Program-made: the position numbers and the translations under genes
Source: Epiperipatus broadwayi
Lineage: Eukaryota > Onychophora > Udeonychophora > Euonychophora > Peripatidae
DNA: 64,000 bases
Direction of reading: 5' to 3'
Assembly: GCA_028023455.1 (NCBI GenBank)
Contig: JAQFVV010012531.1
Span: 806,001 to 870,000 of the forward strand
Part shown: positions 55,916-64,000 of the stretch, in pieces
How the letters are laid out: each line of letters starts with the position of its first letter
How positions within the stretch are numbered: the stretch's first letter is position 1
Notes under the pieces: generated by a model
What the model saw: only the letters and a program-made list of their open reading frames with translations
Database searches by the model: none
What the model was told of the DNA's origin: nothing

Positions 55916-57266
55916 ACTTTAGAAATTGGAAGGAAAAATCTAATTTCCATTTCCACTATGGCAATATCTTTGACACCTTATCATGATTACCTGCTCTCAC
56001 TGTAGCATTTGTTTGGAATTAAGATCAAGGTAGGTTAGCATTTTAAAAAAGGTCATCTCTTTCTAAGAAATATCAGAATTTTAGTGGGTGGGAAGTGATT
56101 GACATCTTCAGTAGATGAAGACAGTAAAAGCAGGATTAACTTCAACTTTTACAAGGGGTGATTGCTTTAGTGACATTACTTTACTCTTTGTTCTTCAAGC
56201 ATCAGTGGGGGAAATGCTTTGGTGTGATTTAGCAATAATAAAGCAGTAGACTCAAGAGCTAAAGATTTTTAGATAAATGGTTGGATCTATTACTTCCAAT
56301 GCTTGAACTTCTTATGACCTCTTAAGTTATTCAATTACCAGTTTTATAAGAAAATGGTATAGGTCAATTTGATTTTGGAAGATATTTTCTATCAAAATTA
56401 TGAAATTGGGTGAATTCTCTTTTGATGACGTAGAGAATATTTCTGTATCTGGAGTTGTTGCTTGCAATGGTGAATCCAAGGAATCAAATATCATTTTCTT
56501 CATTATTTTACCTATTTTTCTTGACTGATTCAATGTCTTTGTGTTTGTTGGACAGTAAAAGGTGTAGCACAGATTTTCTTTTCAATATTAGCACTAAATA
56601 CTGGCATTTAATTGTATTAAGTATGAACTAATAAGTAGGTAAGAAGATTCATGTCTTTTCAATACTTTTTAAAAAATAATTAATTAATGGTACAAATTCA
56701 TGTAATATAATTTACCATGAGAAATAGCAAAATTTTAATCGAGATTTATAAACAATATATGCACAAAGATATAATTAAAACATTTAGGATATATAAAATA
56801 TTGAACGAGTTAAATTATGCTTATTAGAAACAAAATTACATTTCTAATAAAGATATAATTGACCATTTTTATATGAATAGGAGTATATGGATTAGCACAG
56901 TGATAAAGTGATAATGAAGAAATTAGAGCTAAATTTATCATTTTAAATACTAAAACATGAATAATCTCCCAAGCAAGTGAACATTCAATCAAAGTGTTTC
57001 ATGTACTGCCATTTTTCAGAATTTACTGTGACATAAAATTCCATTACTTATAGCTTGAAATTGATAAAATGGGCTATAATTTTCAAAAAAACAGTAAATA
57101 ACAAATAACATTAAGTTGAAAGGGAAACACTTCTCTGAGACAGTTGAAAAGCAAATATTCCTCAATATTTGTAGCAAATCAGGATTTAAAAAAAGCAACA
57201 GTTGACAGTAAGTTATGTCAAATCTTATTACATATTATAGCTAGTAGTTATTTAGATTAATTATAT
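55916..57266. other. Non-coding DNA
   Basis: No gene is recognised. A block with gactcaagagctaaagattt near 56250 weakly matches one near 2010. Confidence 0.35.
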
Positions 57267-57463
57267 ATTCAAATAGAAGTCAATCTCTGATAATGCGCTA
57301 TTTCTTAAATATTAAATCTCCGCACTCTCCTGCCAGTAAGAATTTAAAAAATTTATGGGAATCACTTACGTTTAGAGCGTACATTCTATATAGAATATAG
57401 TGTGTGGAGATTTATAATATTTAAGAAATAACACATTATCAGAGATTGACTTCCGTTTGAATA
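57267..57463. repeat. Small inverted-repeat element (MITE-like), about 200 bp
   Basis: Arms of about 65 bp: attcaaatagaagtcaatct through gaga-tttaatatt on the left, and the reverse complement from gtgtggagattt to tgacttccgtttgaat on the right. The loop is about 65 bp. No clear target duplication. Confidence 0.8.
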
Positions 57464-59880
57464 ATTTCAATGTTTTCAGCGCTTTACAATAGGTAATAAT
57501 TACATATGTATAATTTTTTAAGCCATAGATTATTGTTCTTACACAAATATACACTTACATTCTTTTTTCAAGTTCTGCAACTATGGCTTTGAAATAGAAA
57601 AATGCTAAATTATGATTTTAAAAATTTATAATGCATTGTGCATGACTGAATAGTGGATAATAAAAATCAAAACTTATGCATATGTTGCTAATAAATATAT
57701 ATATATATATTTTTGATTTTTAATAAAGTTGGAATCTGACTATAGTTAGAAAAATTATAATATCTGGATCAATAAAGGATGATTGATAATCATTTGTTTA
57801 TTTATAAAGGTCATATTTGTTGAATGCATGCAAGAAATCTAATGTTTGTAAAGTTAATGTGTTTATATATGTGTGTGTGTAACTCACTTGACGGACTTGT
57901 AAATTATTCAGTTGAAAATGTCCAGAAAGTAAATCCAAGTTCTAAATAAGAGTTCTATAAACATATCTATGTATATATATAAGCACATATTACATTCATT
58001 TGTTCTTTTATAAATATTTATGTATATTCATAATGTGTATGTTAGTAGTGTAATTCATTTATATATTCTGAGTTCCTTTTATAATCTTGAATAATTAATA
58101 GATATCAGATAGTAGAACTATTGATTACTCAAGCTTATAATAGATAACTTTGAAATAAATAAAATGCAATTCTTCTACTAATGTGGATCCTAAAAGTAAT
58201 CAGAGAAAGTCATGTGATACTTTGTTTATTTATACATAGATATATGAACTCTTATTTGTGCATTTACACATTACATGTGTATATAAAATTTATATGTAAA
58301 TACTTTGTGTGTGTGTGGATATGTTCATATTTAAATGCCACATACTTTATGATTGTTTAATGAGAGCATTAATTTAACATTGAAGAGTATTTTTTATAAA
58401 CTTAAATATGTATGTGTAAACAAAGTAAGTTATGCTGAGATCTCTGTAGCTTATGAAATGATATAAACACATCATCAGCAATTATTAATTGTATACATGA
58501 ATTTATCTCTGCCTTTAACCAAATTGCAAATAATTATATATTAAAATGACTTTACAAATCATATATCTAGTGCAGTGGTTATATGCCAGACTCCAGAGCT
58601 GAAAAATGTCTGCATCACAGTTTAATTGTCATGTCCGGTTCTCTAATGATTCAACCTAAGTAAAGAACCACTCAGTAATCATATATAACCAAAAGGATTC
58701 AATTTATAAAAGCATGACTATTTTGTGCTTATAAATAAGTAATCTGATTTTTCAATATATATATATATCATTTGTAAGTTTGGGTCAGGGCAGTTGAAGT
58801 GTCGAGCTTTAATTGACGAAACTGAGCAGTTCTGCAAAATTAAATATTTTTTTACAAATTTATGTTTGTTGATGACCTGATTTTATTTCATATTCTGTAG
58901 AGGTTGGCTTTCATTATATCAAATTACTTATATATATATGAAAAACATATATACATAATTAAGAAAACTATTTGATTTATTACATCCTATTATATGTTTT
59001 TCATGTAATCGAATGAATTTGTTATTGTTTAACATAAGAATCTTCTGTTGAATTTATATATTTGAATACCATTTCCCTTTTTTTTTTTTACAATTATATA
59101 TATAATTTTTATACTTGAGATTAATAAAATTCTCCAATTTATGGATGTGTAATATTTAATTCAAAAATTTTGTAATTTTTTTTTTTTTTTTGATTTGTTA
59201 CAATTCTGTAAAAACTGTCTATTATATTTGTTTATGATAGCAGATTTTAATACTAAATAAAATGATTGTATATTTTCTAACAGCATTGATGAAAAATGGC
59301 TAAATGCCAATATTACTTTGTTCTCAATAAAGAACATCAAAGTACAAAAAAGTTTTCAACTATTTATTTTGTAGTTATAAGTACAGAAAATGAAGTTGCT
59401 TTTTTATTTTTACATTGCTTTTTATTATTTTATTTACAGTTTCGATCGTCTAACAGACTTCCTCACAGTTTCAATCAATCTTTTACTTAAAAAAATATAG
59501 TATAAACAATTTGATTATTTTTGGTGAATTTATTTATAAATATGTAAATTACATAACTGATATATTATTTTTATAATGAATCGTAAATCAATTAGTTACA
59601 TATCTATAATTAGGAATATTCTCTCAGCTTAAATTTCAACTGTCATCTCTAACTAAAGGTATGGTGATAATGACTTGAAATATAAATTGAATGCACGATT
59701 TTAATAATATAAAATTTATTTAGAATTAATCTTTATTATTGTTTTGATACATATACAGTACTAACTTAATATATACATATATATGATATGAGTATGAAGT
59801 AATGTGGTTCCATATTGATTGTAATCCAGTTTATTACAGTTAAAAAACAATGTAATTTTTTATAACATTCTGAATTATAT
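57464..59880. other. AT-rich non-coding DNA with simple repeats
   Basis: No gene is recognised. Contains short (tg)n and (ta)n runs near 57870, 58310 and 58759 and T runs near 59075 and 59177. Confidence 0.4.
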
Positions 59881-59896
59881 CACACACACACACACA
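59881..59896. repeat. (CA)n microsatellite
   Basis: Eight CA units in a row. Confidence 0.9.
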
Positions 59897-62571
59897 AAAT
59901 TGCACTGATTATCATTTGATAAAATTGCACTTAAATGAGTTTGCAAAACATAAATGTTTAATCAGTGATAATGATCAAGCAATCATTAGAAATGAGATTG
60001 ATAAGCAGTATAAATTATTACAATCAATCAATGATTTTTGGAAAAGAATATTAATTGTAAAAGAAATTTACTGTAATAAACTGAAAATATCACATTGCTA
60101 AAAGCTTTACAATATTTTATGATTATGTAATGTGTGTGTATGCTTCAAAATGAATGGACTTGTGTATGTGTATTAGGCAAATTTTTTAGATAAAAATGAC
60201 AACATATTTTAAATTTATCAATAATAATGGTAAATACCAATTAATATTCTAAAATGTAGTTTAAAAAGTAAAAAAAATGAAAGCTGATATTTATCATTTT
60301 AATTGATAGATTTTATTAAAACGACAATCAAGTTTATATGCGATATAAATAAATAAATGGGTAAAGAAAATAAAAATGGTTAGATAATAATGAATAAATA
60401 AATTAAACAAAAAAAACAACAATATGCAAAATATAAAATGACCTTATTTTGATAGCATTAAATTAATTTTAAATTTACTTAATGCCAAACTTTGTATTCT
60501 GGGTATTTTTCCATATTTATGTAAATAAATTTGGTCATTTTATATTATAATTTATATTATTTTTAAAAATAAAAAAAAAAATGGAATTTTTAGAGCGTAA
60601 TTTAAAATTAAAATGAACTCATGTGTGTATGTATATATGTAATTTATTAAATTCGCACATATATATTCAAAATGTACATAAACAATCATTTGTTATGAAG
60701 TTGGTTAATCAATCTACAAATAAGCATGTTAATAAAAAAAAATAGCCCGTCATTCTTATCAATACAAAGAAGAAGAAAAATCAATTAGCTTGACACTGTA
60801 CATATTTTATCATGTAACTTTATCTTAGATAGAAATTACAATACACTTACATGGGTTCCAATCTATTAGAAGATTCAATTAATCTTATTACTGTATTATG
60901 ATGTATAAGAAGATGTGTGTGTGCAGGCACATATGTATAGTAGTAAATTGATCAGCGGTTGGAGTAATAACTTTGATAAACTAGAGACCATTTAATGAGA
61001 ATCAAATTAACAATGTGTATTTGCAAACAAAATAAATAAAAAAATACTGAAGAACTCTTAACAAAAAAAGTAATCATATACAGGTATGTGGATCAAGTAT
61101 GCATCCCTATCATATTAACAACCCATTCCCTGATAGGCATATAAATAAACACACATATACAAAGTAGGTAAAAGTAATAACAATTTTTAAAAAAAATAAT
61201 TCAGTATTTCAATGATAATGAAGTTAACTAACTAATTTAAGGAAGATATACGAAGATGTATTCAGTAGTTTCTTGGTTTAACTTCAACTGTAGCGGATTT
61301 ATCTCTTTGGAAGACCCCTATTTACTATGTACAAGTTAAATCGAAAAGACCATTCATGCAAGAATGTTAGCCATTTACATTGAATATACAAATATGAATA
61401 ATAGTTAGTCAACAAAAAAAAATATATAAACCACAATTCTTTCCTATAAAAGTACGTTCTTTAATATGGAATAGTAATAAATGAAAATCTGACCTTTATT
61501 CTATATTGTAACAAGGATGCAGATAATAATCATACCTAATGTTCAGTCACTATGGTGGGAGGGTTTTCTAAACATTTAATAAGCCAAAAAAAAATTACCT
61601 AACAACCTTCCCCACATTTTCTCAATTTTAGCTATAATGGACTCTTCCGAGTTACAGAAATTTTAGTTTCCAAATACAGAAGGGAAATTTAAAAAAAAAA
61701 TACAAAATTCTTCCAACATACTCATAAATAATAATAAAAAAATCACATAAATTAATAGTTCTTTATGATAAATAGTGTGAGGTTTGTGAATTATGCAATT
61801 ATCGTGAAATGAATAGATAGTCCATTGTTCCAGTCAGGCTGCTATGGTAGATCATGCATTCCTCATGGAGACTCCTCAATGACATTTAGAATGACATTAT
61901 CCATATCTGTTGCTGTTCTTTCTGCATCCACCTGGACATTTTAGGTGATGTATTTGACATTTTGGTAGGTGTTTCACACTTGAGTAATGAACTATTGCGC
62001 TTTCTATGGTCAAGGCTGACAACACTATTGAATTAGCCAGTGAATATCATTTTTCAGCAAATAAAGTCTTTTTAATTCGATGTTTGTGGTTAAATGATTT
62101 TCATAAGAACAGTGTTATTCCATCATTAACATATATGAATATTCTGAAGATGAGTTTGTTTTTTTAGTCGCATCGGAAGAATAGCATGATTCTTTGTTTT
62201 AAATATCTATTTAAGTCGACTCTTTTACTTTACACAAACATTTGAATTTATTAGAATTGTTTTTGTCTAAATATCAATCGCAGTTTCTTGCAATTTACAA
62301 TAATCCAACAAATAATTTGAAATGTTTGAATGAACGGTCCATTTTCTTTAAGATTCTAACATTCAATTTCTGGACATTATACTATACAGCTTATGCCTTA
62401 TTTGAAAATAGATGACAGAAATGAGTTTAAGTTTGTTTTTATACTGCCCCTGGCTTCCATTGATTGGCATGCTTGCATTTTATTTTATTTTTCATTACTA
62501 TAAAATATGCCATTTGTTACATGTATTATCTTGATTATAAGTAAAAAAAATTACATAGTAGAATTATATGA
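59897..62571. other. Non-coding DNA
   Basis: No gene is recognised. The open frame at 59916-60101 is rich in Lys, Asn and Ile with no known motif and is not called. Confidence 0.4.
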
Positions 62572-63396
62572 ATAATATTTAATTTATAAAGCGCAAACAA
62601 TATTTGAAATTAAACTGAGAGACTGCAAACCTCTCATGTTTATTAACCAATCAGGTGTTATTAATAGCAATCAAATCATAAACAAGACAGAATTTAACAA
62701 GAATAGGGTGTCCACCCTCCTCTTTACTTGTCTTTCTATATATCCAAGCCAGTCTGAAGTATTTAGATTTGAAAGTCTGAATCTTCAAACATATTCACAT
62801 TTAACTCACTGAATTTAAATTACAAACATACAGCGTGAAATCCTACGATTTACTATGCAGCAGTTTTTAGATGTTATAGTAAATCATAGGATTTCACATT
62901 GTATGTTTGTTACCTCAGACTGGCTTGGATATATAGAAAGACAAGTAAAGAGGAGTGTGGATGCCTCTTCTTGTTAAATTTTCTGTCTTGTGTTTATGAT
63001 TTGATCACTATTAATAACACCTGATTGGCTAATAAGCGCGAGAGGTTTGCAGTCTCAGTTTAATTTCAAATATTGTTTGCATTTTATAAATGAAATATTA
63101 TTTACATACATTACTGCAAGTTATAACATCTAAAAACTGCTGCGTAGTAAATCGTAGGATTTCACACTGTATGTTTGTAATTTAAACAGTGTTATGTGAA
63201 TATGTTTGAAGATTCACACTTTCAAATCTAAATACTTCAGACTGGCTTGGATATATAGAAAGACAAGTAAAGAGGAGGATGGATGCCCTCTTCTTGTTAA
63301 ATTCTGTCTTGTGTTTACGATTTGATCACTATTAATAACACCTGATTGGCTAATAAGCATGAGAGGTTTGCAGTCTCAGTTTAATTGTAGAATTAT
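62572..63396. mobile_element. Cluster of three units of the 16.2-kb foldback family
   Basis: Unit 1 (62583-62880) is on minus, unit 2 (62880-63090) on plus and shortened, unit 3 (63090-63396) on plus. Each contains ggatatatagaaagacaagt or its complement, and a cctgattggctaataagc-type block. Units 1 and 2 together form a foldback whose ends are ttataaagcgcaaacaatat and its complement. Unit 3 is a direct tandem copy of unit 2 with a fuller 5' part. Divergence between units looks like about 10%, higher than between the arms at 16.2 kb. Confidence 0.85.
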
Positions 63397-64000
63397 GTTT
63401 TTCATCTGCATTTAGTTACCAAGTGACTGGTTTGACATTGGGTCATTACCATGTTTACTTAGTGCAAGTCTTTTAAAACAATGTAAAATACACTGATTAA
63501 ATTTATTGTTTACATACATGTATGTTAGTATGTTTATCTTTTTAATTGGCATTTTCATCTCTAATAGATAAGTAAAATTGATTTATTTTGATATTCCCTC
63601 AATATAGTTAAATATAAGTTTATTATATACACATATATCTAGATGTTGGTTTAGTTACTTCATGAATGAAAATATATGCTTAATCATCTATTAAAATTAA
63701 AAAACAAGCTGGATTTGGTGTTGAGAGTGACAAATGTTAGATTGTAAGCTACCCTTACAATTCCTCTATCCTTACAGTGTTAAAATTTTAAATCATTAAA
63801 ATTTTAACACTCATGCATTAAGTTTAGCATCGGAATGTTTGTGCAAAAAAGTTATAAAACCTATTTACTCTGATTTATATATCTTCCTGACTATACTACT
63901 ACTGCTTTCCAACTTCATGCTTCATAACTTGTGTCCCAGTGAAATGAAACATGTGGGTCTCTCTTTTTTCCTTTGTTATTCTTATTATGGTTGTATGGTA
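63397..64000. other. Non-coding DNA to window end
   Basis: No gene is recognised. A short perfect hairpin, gtgttaaaattttaaat with its complement, occurs near 63778-63810. Confidence 0.4.

Overview
The window looks like one animal chromosome segment: it is strongly AT-rich, with spliced protein-coding DNA, long introns and very dense eukaryotic transposons (Penelope-like, RTE, LTR, hAT, mariner, Tigger, MULE-like and tRNA-derived SINE sequences). Nothing bacterial is present. The repeat mix and the Rab8 C-terminus suggest an invertebrate, plausibly a lophotrochozoan such as a mollusc. That placement is a guess, not a demonstration.

The only host gene I can support is the 3' end of a Rab8-type small GTPase on the plus strand. 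Two coding exons (4200-4316 and 11216-11314) are separated by a 6.9-kb intron; earlier exons lie upstream of the window. The intron holds a 483-bp foldback element with a 13-bp target-site duplication (TSD), a 2.1-kb palindrome carrying two mariner transposase relics, and a nearly perfect 137-bp tandem duplication. A 5'-truncated Penelope-like element (PLE; RT plus GIY-YIG endonuclease) begins within about 200 bp of the Rab8 stop codon.

From 13 to 23 kb there is no host gene. This stretch has foldback elements, a MULE-like non-autonomous element (17564-18757) that splits an unidentified degenerate minus-strand coding remnant, and a small PLE-like unit with direct repeats.

The central block (about 23.4-44.6 kb) is a stack of nested transposons built on two PLE copies arranged head to head (B on minus, A on plus, centre near 31.2 kb). 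PLE-B contains a foldback element, which contains a hAT transposon (24694-30343, 8-bp TSD), which contains an almost intact RTE retrotransposon. PLE-A contains a second copy of the same foldback element, itself carrying a LINE that has ORF1 but has lost ORF2 (31972-36703). PLE-A also holds a 147-bp insert, a gag-only LTR retrotransposon (37291-43402) with its own TTAA-flanked insertion, and a hAT-type MITE (43456-43928). Most junctions are defined by target-site duplications or by the other copy serving as an empty site, so relative ages can be read directly.

The last 19 kb holds a decayed Tigger transposase (47.1-48.9 kb, minus), an RTE fragment (49.5-49.9 kb), a tRNA-derived SINE (54.1 kb), several foldback elements, and long AT-rich stretches where I see no gene. 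Most genic-looking sequence here is mobile DNA. A recurrent theme is non-autonomous retroelements that keep only their nucleic-acid-binding (gag/ORF1) half, and inverted-repeat elements with 11-13 bp duplications resembling retrotransposition products.
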